Positions 9,047 through 17,375 of a DNA stretch of 56,034 nt are shown here, one piece after another. This stretch comes from Akkermansia muciniphila. GTDB lineage: Bacteria > Verrucomicrobiota > Verrucomicrobiia > Limisphaerales > SXTU01. The notes under the pieces were generated by a model. It was not told the origin of the DNA. It did not search any database and saw only the letters and a list, made by a program, of their open reading frames with translations. The stretch covers positions 1 to 56,034 of the forward strand of contig CAMCFN010000022.1 in NCBI GenBank assembly GCA_945874145.1, written 5' to 3'. Position 1 is the stretch's first letter. Every line of letters starts with the position of its first letter. The position numbers and the translations under genes are program-made.

Positions 9047-9077
9047 CCCGAAGGGAGTCAACTGCCTGGGTTTTCCA

Positions 9078-9170
9078 TCAGTCTTTGACGAGGGTGGACG
9101 CTGCGAGCGCGGTGGAAACGGCAGCGATGCAAGCAAGGCAGGCGCAGAGCTGAGTGAGCGGGTGTTTCAT
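9078..9170 (-). pseudogene. Orphan signal-peptide frame (30 residues)
   Basis: ATG-started frame reading MKHPLTQLCACLACIAA then VSTALAAS and stopping six codons later. It is a complete Sec-type signal peptide with an ALAAS cleavage site but no mature protein. Either the start of a secreted gene whose body was lost or a very small secreted peptide; decay is more likely given the debris around it. Confidence 0.35.
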
Positions 9171-9469
9171 GGTCCCCACGATACTCGGGCGCTGGGCGCT
9201 GGTCAATCTTACGGAGCGAGACAGATGCACTCTCGCAACATTCCGCCCTGCCCATCCCCGCTCTGAAACACCCGACGAATCAAGCTTTCGATGATTTTCT
9301 CCAGCCTTGAGTCCACCGCCTTGGGATTATGGGGCCAGCGAGCTAGCTCCATTCACTCGCAAGAAGAGCTGGCCTTGTGCTGTTGAACCCCAGGTCAGTA
9401 GCGATGACCAAGGCCAGAAGCCGGTGACAACGTTACAGCAGCGGACGCATCCGTTTCATGCTGTTTGCG

Positions 9470-9651
9470 CCGAGCATCAACACTGGCGAGACCGGTGGTC
9501 GCCGCATTGAGTCGCCGCTCTGCTTCTTCTGCCTGCCGAACAAGAATCTTTGCGTCAGTGTTCGATTTAGCTGGCGTCCCCGGTTATGGGGCTCAGGCGT
9601 GAAGAAGAGACTGCAGCACCGGCACTTGCGGCGGCTGGGCGGGAAATTCAT
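9470..9651 (-). pseudogene. Degenerate zinc-ribbon protein remnant
   Basis: From ATG at 9651 the minus strand reads RRKCRCCSLFFTPEPHNRGRQ in two pieces (first Cys pair C-x-C-C and P-x-P-x-N-R-x-RQ), then the frame is lost. One base over, the text resumes as RKDSCSAGRRSRAATQ, which resembles the second half (C-x4-RR-x-S) of small zinc-ribbon proteins common in Verrucomicrobia (pattern CRxCxxxFxPxPRNRxRQxYC...CRRAxKAxSQ). Family assignment is by recall of that pattern. At least one frameshift and missing residues make it non-functional. Confidence 0.35.
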
Positions 9652-9692
9652 CGTGCCCCAAGCCGGAAGAAAACGCGCCGCGCCGGGCAATC

Positions 9693-9750
9693 AAAAAATC
9701 TCCAGCCGACGCGAAGAACAGAGGAAGAAGGAAGAAAAATTCTTCGGCTG
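9693..9750 (-). terminator. Possible terminator downstream of the VOC gene
   Basis: On the minus strand CAGCCGAAGAA pairs with TTCTTC...CGGCTG across a pyrimidine-rich loop, followed by GAGATTTTTTG. It lies about 80 bases after the VOC gene's stop. The stem is interrupted by unpaired bases, so the call is tentative. Confidence 0.35.
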
Positions 9751-9832
9751 AATCCTGAAGAAAACCCGAGGAAAGAAGACGGAATTTCAAACCGCCAGAA
9801 TTACCCCACTTTCATTTCGCCGCTGACATCAC

Positions 9833-10387
9833 TCAATCCTTGACCGGTCCAATCAGCTCCACAAAGTTTCCGTCCGGATCACGGACCGCGACCAATTGCC
9901 GCTTGCCGCCCAAGGCAACCGGGGTTTCCCCCAGCAGTTTTACTCCCCCCTTCTTGAGCCGTGCCAGCGCATGGTCCATGTCTTTGACAAAAAAGGTCAG
10001 GTAGTTGATGCCAATCGTTGAATGAATGTGGCTCCGATCCGGCAGTTTTCCATTGGCGGCCGGGAACGACATCAATTTGATCCGCGTTGCCCCCTCGACC
10101 TCTTCCGCCACGAAGACGCGCACGTTGATGGGATGATTATCCACCAATCCGATCTTCTTGCCAAACTCGCCCGTGGCCGAAAACCCCTTAATCTCTTTCA
10201 GCCCGATGATTTCGCCGTAGAAGAGGGCCGACTTTTCGGCATCGCGGGCCACGATGCCGATGTCAACGGTGGGCTTGGTGAACCCGCTGGTCGGCTCGGC
10301 CGCGTGAGCTGCTGGGGCCACGGCCAGCAAGGTTAGCACCAGAGAAGTCCCCGCCAGTAACCCAAGAAACATGCTGCGTGTGTTCAT
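9833..10387 (-). CDS. Exported VOC (glyoxalase/dioxygenase fold) protein
   Basis: 184 residues from ATG 10387; the longer frame to 10540 lacks coding character, while this start gives a good signal peptide (FLGLLAGTSLVLTLLAVAP, cleavage after AAHA). The mature part is a vicinal-oxygen-chelate module: first beta-alpha unit VDIGIVARDAEKSALFYGEIIGL, second TFFVKDMDHALARLKKGG, and the C-terminal VRDPDGNFVELIGP with the usual metal-site Glu. Export of a VOC protein is less common than a cytoplasmic one. The reaction is not predictable; glyoxalase I activity is not implied. It stands alone with ~500 bases upstream. Confidence 0.85.
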   Translation of the reverse strand: MNTRSMFLGLLAGTSLVLTLLAVAPAAHAAEPTSGFTKPTVDIGIVARDAEKSALFYGEIIGLKEIKGFSATGEFGKKIGLVDNHPINVRVFVAEEVEGATRIKLMSFPAANGKLPDRSHIHSTIGINYLTFFVKDMDHALARLKKGGVKLLGETPVALGGKRQLVAVRDPDGNFVELIGPVKD

Positions 10388-10903
10388 CTTGGAAGGGTAT
10401 TGCGTGGGCGCGATGGAACAAGGCGAATTTGCACCCGAGTCTCGCAGCCTTCGGCCTGCCGTGGAGAAGCTATTCCCTATCTCGATGCTCTTGCTTTTGC
10501 AGGTATTGGCCTGACGATTTGGGTTGATTCCCTTATCCATTCCACACTAGGCGGGGCCCCTTCTGGCGCTTAAGAAGCGCGGCGCAGAATTGCGATTTGA
10601 CTGCCGCCCCCTGCCGTTCCCACGCAAGGGCAGGCACGCGTGGCCAGAGTTTAGTCCGAGGCGTTCCGCAGCCCGCGTTCACTCAACCACTCCAAGGAGC
10701 GCTTCGGCCAGCCATCCTTTTCTTCGCCCTTGTAACCGTGGTAACTGCGGTTGCACTTCGGAAAATTTCGGATACGGGCTCGCCAATTGACTCAACCTAC
10801 CCCAGGTGGCCTTGGAACCATTGTCCGATCAGCAAGGTTCGGTGACCTTCGGGGCATGGCTATGCGGCCGAAAACTTCACCTCTCCCGGATCCAGCTGGA
10901 AAC
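10388..10903. other. Non-coding or unassigned region
   Basis: 516 bases. Short plus-strand frames occur (one with a hydrophobic stretch near 10700-10760) but none shows a recognisable domain or a convincing start. It probably contains the promoter of the minus-strand VOC gene. Confidence 0.4.
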
Positions 10904-12439
10904 TCACAACGTCTTGAGGTATTCAATCAATGCCCACCGGTTTTCATCGGTCGCGATGCGGGTCCAGAAGTCGTGCCCTTGATTTCCGCTTCCCGTCCGC
11001 TGGGTGTTAAACCAATCGCGATCCTCACCGTGTGCACGGAGCAGTTGCGCCTCGTCGCGCGCCTGAGTTACCGGAATTTCAAGTCCCAGCGATTGCCCCA
11101 CCTTCGCAGAATCGAATTTGCGGGCCGCAAGCGCGCTGAACACGCGGGGCCTTTCGGACACTGGGCCAAGCAAATGGTAGAGCGTCGGAACGCTGCCGTT
11201 GTGCAGGTAGGGGAAGTTGGCCCAGACGCCGGTCAAGGGTGTCGCCGCGTAGCCCTTGCTCTGGCTCAGTTGTCCTTCTTTCGCGATCGGGCTGCCCTTG
11301 AAGGCGGCGATGAATCCGGGGGAGACCATTTTCATGCGCGCGGGATCGGTGCCGACGTCCGTGTGGAGGCCGGTCCATTGGAGATTGCCCTGGCCGTCAT
11401 ATGTTCCGTGGCAGGTGGCGCAGCCGAGCTTGTCTGAGTTGAACAGGACCTGGCCCTTCGCAGCCAGCCCAGCATCCACGGAGTAGGGATAACGTGGCGG
11501 GCGCAGATATTGGATGACGTTCTTGAAATCCGCTTGGATGGTCGGCAACACCGAGGTGGCCAATTTGTCGAAGGATTGGTCCAGTGCCAGTTCCATGGAG
11601 GAGGCCATGAGGGGAAAGGCCCCTTGGAAGCTGCCGTCGCAATACCAGCGCTGAAAAGGCATCTTGGCCACCGCGTGCCAGAGCGGCGGTGTCTTGACGT
11701 CGCCGCGTCCCACTTCATCGGCTGCCGGCATGGCCCCACCGTGTGCCCGCATGTGCATCTCCACATGGGAGGCGGGGAACGCCGTGGAGCGCCCGCGCGT
11801 CAGCGGGTCAAAGGCTGGGTGATGATGGCGGCGAAGGATTTCGTGCGCGTTCTTCGCGGTGGATCGGTCGATCGAATCCGGCCGGATGGTGGCGAGTTGC
11901 GTGAGGTCCGTCACCGTTTGCGCGGCCTTGCCCAGAATCATTTCGTCGAGGGTCTTGGTGCCGGCCCCCAGATAGGCGACCCCATCGATTTCCGCCATGT
12001 GACAGGCGAGGCAGTTCACGGTCCAACTGAGCGGGCGATCCCGCGCCGGGTTCGGCGCCATGCCGAACACCGGCGCGACTTTGTTCTGCGACCAAAGGAC
12101 CAAGCCAACACGGTCACGAATGATGGCATCAACGGCACTGGTGGTTTGTTGGGATGCGCGGGCGGCGGCGATGAAGGTCTGCGGAATCCACGCTGAACTG
12201 TCGTAGCCCTCATACATGAATCTGGCCAAGGCGGTCAGCCGCTCTGGCTCGCACCGGGCATCGCCCGGAGCCCAACGGTAAACCATTCCCGTTGCGTCAC
12301 GGCGGAAGTTGTCGAGCAAGGCCTGTCGCGCGGTTGCGCCGCTGGATGTCGGCGGCTGAGACTCGTTAAGACGTTCCCCGGCATCGCAGATTGGGACTGC
12401 GGCCAGAGCGACGAGGAGCGATAAGGGCCAAGGTTTCAT
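10904..12439 (-). CDS. Secreted di-haem c-type cytochrome (RoxA/di-haem peroxidase-like)
   Basis: 511 residues from ATG 12439, where a signal peptide follows (PLSLLVALAAVPICDAG); the longer frame to 12568 overlaps the preceding gene and is rejected. There are two CxxCH haem sites, CLACH near 143 and CATCH near 339. WANFPYLHNGSVPTLYHLL near 410 is the C-terminal motif seen in RoxA-like rubber oxygenases and related MauG/di-haem peroxidases. It acts in the periplasm, probably as a peroxidase or oxygenase, or as an electron carrier; substrate not predictable. The start lies 9 bases after the stop of the GYF_2 protein gene, so it may belong to that operon. Confidence 0.8.
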   Translation of the reverse strand: MKPWPLSLLVALAAVPICDAGERLNESQPPTSSGATARQALLDNFRRDATGMVYRWAPGDARCEPERLTALARFMYEGYDSSAWIPQTFIAAARASQQTTSAVDAIIRDRVGLVLWSQNKVAPVFGMAPNPARDRPLSWTVNCLACHMAEIDGVAYLGAGTKTLDEMILGKAAQTVTDLTQLATIRPDSIDRSTAKNAHEILRRHHHPAFDPLTRGRSTAFPASHVEMHMRAHGGAMPAADEVGRGDVKTPPLWHAVAKMPFQRWYCDGSFQGAFPLMASSMELALDQSFDKLATSVLPTIQADFKNVIQYLRPPRYPYSVDAGLAAKGQVLFNSDKLGCATCHGTYDGQGNLQWTGLHTDVGTDPARMKMVSPGFIAAFKGSPIAKEGQLSQSKGYAATPLTGVWANFPYLHNGSVPTLYHLLGPVSERPRVFSALAARKFDSAKVGQSLGLEIPVTQARDEAQLLRAHGEDRDWFNTQRTGSGNQGHDFWTRIATDENRWALIEYLKTL

Positions 12440-12447
12440 GTTAGGAA

Positions 12448-13092
12448 CTATTTTGATAAGGCGCAGCTCCCCGTGAGAAGGACCGTCGGGCAGACCCCGA
12501 TGAAAATGCCAAACCCAAATCCCTGTTCCGCCGGATTCCGTATCAGGCGGACCGCGAATGTAATCCAAACCAGGGTGTGAGTTACGGCGACGGAAATGAG
12601 CAATCCATTGTGAGATCTAAACCCGCCTGGCGTGATGGCACAGAAGAAAATGAACGAGACAAGGTGGATCAAAAAACCACCTGGCACCTGAATGAAAAGG
12701 ACAATCAAGGGGTGCGGAGCGGCCGACTTCTTTTCGGTTGGGGCCGTAGGTTCAGCGCACTTGCAACACAGCGTTTCGCCGGGCACCACACGTGCGGAGC
12801 ATTTGCGACAAAAGGTTTCCCAGTCCGTAGCGCCTCCAACGGACTTCTGGCTGGGAGTGGGGCTGGCAGATAAGCTTCGCGCTTCCATACTAGGCATCGG
12901 CGGGTTTCTGCCGATGCCCGGTAATTGATGCACACAAAGCCAGCCGGTGGCATGGGCTGGGCTCTCGCCGGTGTCGGCTGTCGCCAGCGCGTCGCCGGAC
13001 AATTCGCCCGTCTTCAGTCGAGCCTCGATTTCCTCAATGCTGTAGGGGCCGATGAGTACCGGGCTACCCTGGCTCTCGATGAAGTATTTCAT
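12448..13092 (-). CDS. GYF_2-domain membrane protein with zinc ribbon (paralogue 1)
   Basis: 214 residues. Residues 1-60 are a GYF_2-type domain (YFIESQGSPVLIGPYSIEE, then RLKTGELSGDALA). A zinc ribbon follows (FCRKCSARVVPGETLCCKC, two CxxC), then an anchor of three to four hydrophobic segments (LIVLFIQVPGGFLIHLVSFIFF and later). It is the third of three adjacent genes with the same plan, 12 bases after the small frame that ends at 13105. GYF_2 domains are thought to bind proline-rich peptides; in Verrucomicrobia and Planctomycetes they occur on many membrane proteins of unknown role. No enzyme domain is visible. Confidence 0.75.
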   Translation of the reverse strand: MKYFIESQGSPVLIGPYSIEEIEARLKTGELSGDALATADTGESPAHATGWLCVHQLPGIGRNPPMPSMEARSLSASPTPSQKSVGGATDWETFCRKCSARVVPGETLCCKCAEPTAPTEKKSAAPHPLIVLFIQVPGGFLIHLVSFIFFCAITPGGFRSHNGLLISVAVTHTLVWITFAVRLIRNPAEQGFGFGIFIGVCPTVLLTGSCALSK

Positions 13093-13104
13093 AATTACTT
13101 GTCG

Positions 13105-13239
13105 CTATGTCGTCCTTGAGGAGATTGACCACCTGACCACGGCCCGGTTCTTCAATTCCGCAGCGGCGGCCACGGGATCGCCTGCCGAAAGCCTGAGCGT
13201 GGTTAGAATGACGAGGCTGATGGAAGGCCAGGCTTTCAT
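13105..13239 (-). CDS. Small frame coupled to the preceding GYF_2 gene (44 residues)
   Basis: Its ATG (13237-13239) overlaps the TGA of the upstream GYF_2 gene as ATGA, an arrangement that favours translational coupling. The N-terminus is weakly hydrophobic (PSISLVILTTLRLSAGDP). It may be a small real protein or the truncated start of a lost secreted one. No family recognised. Confidence 0.3.
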   Translation of the reverse strand: MKAWPSISLVILTTLRLSAGDPVAAAAELKNRAVVRWSISSRTT

Positions 13240-13802
13240 GCTTTGCACTTGCTCATAAAGTTGAGAATCAGCAGGAAGCCGAATAGCAGGATGCTGCCCA
13301 AGATCAGCAACACCAACGACAAGCACCCCCCAATGCCTGCTGCGGCTGTAGCCGCGCCCACTGCGACTTTGGGAAGAAGAGGCTCCGGTTTGAACTCCAG
13401 TGGTCTGGTCGGCTCCTGTCCGACGATGACTAGCTTCTTGCCACAACGGTCGCAGACGTTGTCTGCGTCGGGAGCGAGCTTGTGTCCGCAGGTCGGGCAG
13501 AAAATCATTCCATTTGGACGGGACGGCGGTGCATTTACCGCTTTGGGCAGGGGAAGGGGCGCAGGCGGAGGCTGAAGCCCTATCGAGCTTGGCGGTCCTT
13601 CCTCACCCAAACCGGGAATGGACTCTGCCGGCACCCAATCTTTCGGCGGTGCGTGCTGGCCCCGCACAAGGCCTGCACCGATGACTCGCGTGGCCAGTGT
13701 GCCGGTGGGCAGCTCGCCAGCCTTGAGCTTGGCGTCGATTTCGTCGAGCTCGAACGGCCCGGTGATCGCCTGCTGTCCAGGGTCTTTCAGGTAGTATCTC
13801 AT
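13236..13802 (-). CDS. GYF_2-domain membrane protein with zinc ribbon (paralogue 2)
   Basis: 188 residues. N-terminal GYF_2-like module (MRYYLKDPGQQAITGPFELD, then AKLKAGELPTGTLATR and PAESIPGLGEEGPP), proline-rich linker, zinc ribbon FCPTCGHKLAPDADNVCDRC, then one C-terminal hydrophobic anchor (LSLVLLILGSILLFGFLLIL). Same design as its two neighbours. Very similar N-termini to paralogue 3 (GPFE-D/P-DEI-x-AKLKAGEL) point to a recent tandem duplication. Function unknown; probably a membrane adaptor binding proline-rich ligands. Confidence 0.78.
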   Translation of the reverse strand: MRYYLKDPGQQAITGPFELDEIDAKLKAGELPTGTLATRVIGAGLVRGQHAPPKDWVPAESIPGLGEEGPPSSIGLQPPPAPLPLPKAVNAPPSRPNGMIFCPTCGHKLAPDADNVCDRCGKKLVIVGQEPTRPLEFKPEPLLPKVAVGAATAAAGIGGCLSLVLLILGSILLFGFLLILNFMSKCKA

Positions 13803-13879
13803 GGGATGAAGGCGTGGCGTTTGGCAATGAGCTTGGACGCAGTTTTACAAGGAATGGCGGTTCATGATGCGCGGCCCTT

Positions 13880-14425
13880 TCATTTGCGGCAGATAGCGGA
13901 GAGTAGGAGAGCCAGCAGGAATAAGATCAGCATCCCTCCGCCCAAAATCTGTAGCAACAACACACAGGCTTTCAGTGCGGCTGTCTGAATTTTGGAAGCT
14001 AGTCCCGCCGGTTTGATCTCCAGCAGCTTGATGGGCTCCGGCCGGTTCAAGATCAGTTGCCCGCCACAGCGGTCGCACGTGTTTGCCACGCCGGGCGCGA
14101 GCTGGTTTCCGCAGCCGGGGCAGAAAGCCATTCCACTTGGGTGGGATGGCGGTGCGTTCACCACGCTTCGCAGCGGCGGAGGCGGAGGCCCAGACTGGGC
14201 AACCTCTGGACCTGGGGGGCGTTCCTCGCCCAGACCGGGAATGGACTTCACTGGCAGCCAATCTTCCGCCGGAGCGCGCCATATCCGCGCGAGACCCTCG
14301 CCAATGTCTCCCGTGGCCAGCGTGTCGTCGGAGAGCTCCCCGGCCTTGAGCTTGGCCTCGATTTCGTCGGGCTCGAACGGCCCGGTGATCGCTCGGTCTT
14401 CGGGGGCTTTCAGGTAGTATTTCAT
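13880..14425 (-). CDS. GYF_2-domain membrane protein with zinc ribbon (paralogue 3)
   Basis: 181 residues, first of the tandem set. GYF_2 module (MKYYLKAPEDRAITGPFEPD, AKLKAGELSDDTLATGD), linker ending in a proline run (GPPPPPLRS), zinc ribbon FCPGCGNQLAPGVANTCDRC, and a C-terminal hydrophobic anchor (VLLLQILGGGMLILFLLALL). It is spaced 77 bases from paralogue 2. The proline-rich linker in each copy is itself a potential GYF ligand, so the three proteins might interact; that is speculation. Confidence 0.78.
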   Translation of the reverse strand: MKYYLKAPEDRAITGPFEPDEIEAKLKAGELSDDTLATGDIGEGLARIWRAPAEDWLPVKSIPGLGEERPPGPEVAQSGPPPPPLRSVVNAPPSHPSGMAFCPGCGNQLAPGVANTCDRCGGQLILNRPEPIKLLEIKPAGLASKIQTAALKACVLLLQILGGGMLILFLLALLLSAICRK

Positions 14426-14566
14426 GGGCTGGAGGCGTGGAGTGCTGGTTGCCTTGATCGCTGTTTCAGAGGTGATGGCGGTTCATGTTCGTGGCTGCGG
14501 GGGAAACCATGCGCCTCGACCGACTGCGCCGACAAACTGGTTAAACTTTGCTCACCATCGAATGCC

Positions 14567-15316
14567 TCAATTGTGGCTGACCCGCCACAGGCGATGGCGC
14601 CAGACGAGCCAGATCAGCGCCAGCGCGCAGACGATTTGCGTGACACTCAGGTGAAATGCCAGTGGTTCCCTCGGCTTCAGAAACTCCACCAGTAAGCGGA
14701 ACGCCAGATAGCCGACCAGATACTTGCGGAACAGAGTCGCCGGATCGCCCGGCTCCCGAGCGGCGTGGCGGTGCAGCGCAATGGCCAGCAGGATCACGTA
14801 AGCGGCCTCATAGAGTTGGGTCGGGTGCCGCGCCACCCCGTCCCCAAAATCCACCCCCCAAGGCAAACCGGTTGCGACGCCGTGGGTTTGATCTTCAAGC
14901 CCCGTGACGAAACAGCCGAGGCGCGCGATGGCGATTCCGACCGCGAGAGGATACACAAAGAATTCCCCGGTCTGAGTGCGCAGCTGCAGCCGGTATTTGA
15001 CGAACTCGATGCCCGCCCAGCCGCCGAGGATCGCCCCGATGGTGCTCTTGCCGCTCATCAGGAGCCGCGTCCAAGAGATGTCCGCCGCGGGATCGCGCAA
15101 GCTTGCGAGCAACACCACGAATTTGGAGCCGACCCAGGCACCGAATAGGCAGCCACAGATCAACCAGAAAATCGTCTCCCACGGAAACGGGGCCCGCCCA
15201 GCCCGGCGACGAAGGTGGAAATAGAGGGCCGTGGCACAAACGGAGGCAATGGCCTCAAAGGCAATGTGAGGATCTGGCACAATACGTAGGCGATTGCCTA
15301 AGGCGTCATGGATCAA
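14567..15316 (-). CDS. Lgt-family (prolipoprotein diacylglyceryl transferase-like) membrane protein
   Basis: 249 residues with about seven hydrophobic segments. The second half has the Lgt-like signature ARLGCFVTGLEDQTHG followed by LPWGVDFGDG-x-ARHPTQLYE. The canonical HGG motif of the housekeeping enzyme is replaced by GKSTIGAILGGWAG, so it belongs to a divergent subgroup that databases often name 'prolipoprotein diacylglyceryl transferase family'. Whether it transfers diacylglycerol to lipoproteins is uncertain. Located upstream of the GYF_2 genes on the same strand, 141 bases apart. Confidence 0.75.
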   Translation of the reverse strand: MIHDALGNRLRIVPDPHIAFEAIASVCATALYFHLRRRAGRAPFPWETIFWLICGCLFGAWVGSKFVVLLASLRDPAADISWTRLLMSGKSTIGAILGGWAGIEFVKYRLQLRTQTGEFFVYPLAVGIAIARLGCFVTGLEDQTHGVATGLPWGVDFGDGVARHPTQLYEAAYVILLAIALHRHAAREPGDPATLFRKYLVGYLAFRLLVEFLKPREPLAFHLSVTQIVCALALIWLVWRHRLWRVSHN

Positions 15317-15738
15317 TCCGACCCTAGCTTGGGTTCCTTGCGTGACGCAAGCCCCCCGTCTGCCAGCCCCCCGTCTGCCAGCGGAATCATCGAACGATGT
15401 TCCAGACGATGCAGGTCCACCCGACCCAGCCGCTTAGCAACCCTTGCACCCGCAGCCGCAACCACAGCCCCTACCCCGAAATGGCGACCTCTTCCCAGCC
15501 GTGCAGAGGCCAATTCCGCCGCTCCGCTGACCAGTGTCCATTCCCAGTGCCAAGGCAGATATGCAGGCAGCCGGCCGATCCCGGCAGACAATCCCCACGC
15601 TGCTCAGCACGGCTTCCGAGACGGGAATACAAATCCTAGCAACGGATCTGTTCCTCACGGGCTCGCCCATGCCATCCGCACCATGCTTGATGGAGGTTTG
15701 CTGCCAGAACGGCGCAAAGGGCCGCAGCGCTTTACGAT
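15317..15738. other. Unassigned region with a 15-bp tandem duplication
   Basis: 422 bases. AGCCCCCCGTCTGCC is present twice in tandem at 15350-15379. A minus-strand frame (15313-15591) reads like hydrophobic protein (GRLPAYLPWHWEWTLVSGAA) but lacks a good start, and the frame upstream of it is closed, so it may be a decayed membrane-protein gene. Not called as a CDS. Confidence 0.35.
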
Positions 15739-17295
15739 TCAGTGCCGGAAATGGCGTGCGCCAGTGAAGACCATCGCGACACCACGGGCGTTAGCGGCGG
15801 CAATGACTTCGGGATCTTTCACACTGCCGCCGGGTTGTATCGCAGCGGTCGCGCCGGCTTCGGCGGCAGCGATGAGGCCGTCCGGGAATGGGAAGAACGC
15901 GTCGCTGCACACCACGCTGCCATTGAGGGGAAGCTTGGCCTCACCGGCCTTCCACACCGCGATGCGGCTGCTGTCCACCCGGCTCATTTGGCCCGCGCCC
16001 ACGCCCAGCGTGCGGTCCGATCCGCAGTAGAGGATTGCGTTGCTCTTGAGGTGCTTCACCACGCGCCAGCCAAAGAGCATGGCCTTCAGCTCGCCTTCGG
16101 TGGGCGCACGTTGCGTCACTACCTTCAAATCAGCGGCGGTGGTGAGCTTCAGGTCGCGCTGTTGGAGCAGATAGGACTCGGCTCCGACGCTGCGCACGTC
16201 CCACGGCGCGGCGGTGGCGGGGTTCTTGAGTATTTGCAGCAGCCGCAGGTTTTTCTTCTTCGTCAGCACGGCGAGCGCTTCGTCCGTGAAGGACGGGGCC
16301 ACGATGACCTCGCTGAAAATTTCCGCGATGGCCTCGGCGCACGGGCCATCGAGTGGCTGGTTCACGGCGATGATGCCACCGAACGGGGCCTGCTTGTCCG
16401 TGGCGAACGCCTTGTCCCATGCCTCTCGCAGTGTGCTCCCCTGCCCTACCCCGCACGGATTGGTGTGCTTGAGGATGGCGAGCGTCGGCGCGTCTCCGGT
16501 GAACTCCGTGATCAGCGCGGTCGCGGCGGTGAGGTCAAGGATGTTGTTGTAGGAAAGCTCCTTGCCATGGAGCTGCTTGAAATACTCGGCGAACTTGCCG
16601 TAGAGCGCGGCCTGTTGGTGCGGGTTTTCACCGTAGCGCAAGGGCTGCGCGAGCGGCGCGGACACGATAAGTGTCTTCGGCAAGTTCGCGGCTAAAGGCT
16701 GTTCGCTGAACGCCTTCTCCAAATGTGCGGCAATCGCGGCATCGTAGGCAGCGGTGCGCGCATAGACCTTCGCCGCCAGCTTGCGCCGCAGGGCCATGGT
16801 GGTTTCGCCCGTCGTCTTCACGAGCGTGGCGACCTCCTCGTAGTCCTTCGGGTCCACGATGACGGTGACGTGGTCGTGGTTCTTGGCCGCGCTGCGCAGC
16901 ATCGAGGGGCCGCCGATGTCGATGTTCTCGATGGCATCGTGGAGGGAGACGTTCGGCTTCGCGACCGTGGCCTCGAACGGGTAGAGATTCACCACCACGA
17001 GGTCAATCGGCGCAATGGCGTGCTCCCGCACGGCCGCCTCGTGCTCGGCGTTGCCCCGGATATAGAGGAGGCCGCCGTGAACTTTCGGGTGCAGCGTCTT
17101 GACGCGGCCGTCGAGCATCTCGGGGAAGCCGGTGTGCTCCGAAATGTCCTTCACCGTGAGGCCGGCGTCGCGCAGGGCTTTGGCGGTGCCTCCGGTCGAG
17201 ATGAGTTCCACGCCGGCAGCGGCGAGGGTTTGGGCAAAGGCAAGAAGCCCGGACTTGTCGGAAACGGAGAGAAGCGCGCGTTGGATTTTGGCCAT
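15739..17295 (-). CDS. purH: Bifunctional AICAR transformylase / IMP cyclohydrolase
   Basis: 518 residues, the standard PurH length. It catalyses the last two steps of de novo purine synthesis, AICAR + 10-formyl-THF to FAICAR, then cyclisation to IMP, in the cytoplasm. The N-terminal MGS-like cyclohydrolase domain shows [27 protein letters not shown] and [37 protein letters not shown] closes that domain. The transformylase domain carries [15 protein letters not shown], the catalytic [11 protein letters not shown], and [11 protein letters not shown] near the end. All key residues are present. The ATG at 17295 is the only good start. It is a stand-alone purine gene with unrelated neighbours. 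Confidence 0.98.
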   Translation of the reverse strand: MAKIQRALLSVSDKSGLLAFAQTLAAAGVELISTGGTAKALRDAGLTVKDISEHTGFPEMLDGRVKTLHPKVHGGLLYIRGNAEHEAAVREHAIAPIDLVVVNLYPFEATVAKPNVSLHDAIENIDIGGPSMLRSAAKNHDHVTVIVDPKDYEEVATLVKTTGETTMALRRKLAAKVYARTAAYDAAIAAHLEKAFSEQPLAANLPKTLIVSAPLAQPLRYGENPHQQAALYGKFAEYFKQLHGKELSYNNILDLTAATALITEFTGDAPTLAILKHTNPCGVGQGSTLREAWDKAFATDKQAPFGGIIAVNQPLDGPCAEAIAEIFSEVIVAPSFTDEALAVLTKKKNLRLLQILKNPATAAPWDVRSVGAESYLLQQRDLKLTTAADLKVVTQRAPTEGELKAMLFGWRVVKHLKSNAILYCGSDRTLGVGAGQMSRVDSSRIAVWKAGEAKLPLNGSVVCSDAFFPFPDGLIAAAEAGATAAIQPGGSVKDPEVIAAANARGVAMVFTGARHFRH

Positions 17296-17375
17296 AAACA
17301 GGCGGCAAAAATCCCTGCCCGCACGCGGCGCGTCAATCGCGCAGTTGGGTCAGCCAGTCAAAGGCCGAACCAGCC

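Larger units (their letters stand above)
8968..9832. other. Gene-poor stretch holding gene debris and a REP-like hairpin
   Basis: No intact gene is convincing over about 860 bases. It contains, in order: a REP-type hairpin (9015-9046); a 30-codon frame that is only a signal peptide (9078-9170, minus); a degenerate zinc-ribbon remnant (about 9470-9651, minus); and a purine-rich terminator-like hairpin (9693-9750). The density of fragments suggests past insertion and loss. Confidence 0.5.

Noticed and set aside
15313..15591. 92-codon minus-strand membrane-protein-like frame
   Set aside because: Only a TTG start, closed frame just upstream, tandem-duplicated bases in its 3' part; at best a decayed gene.
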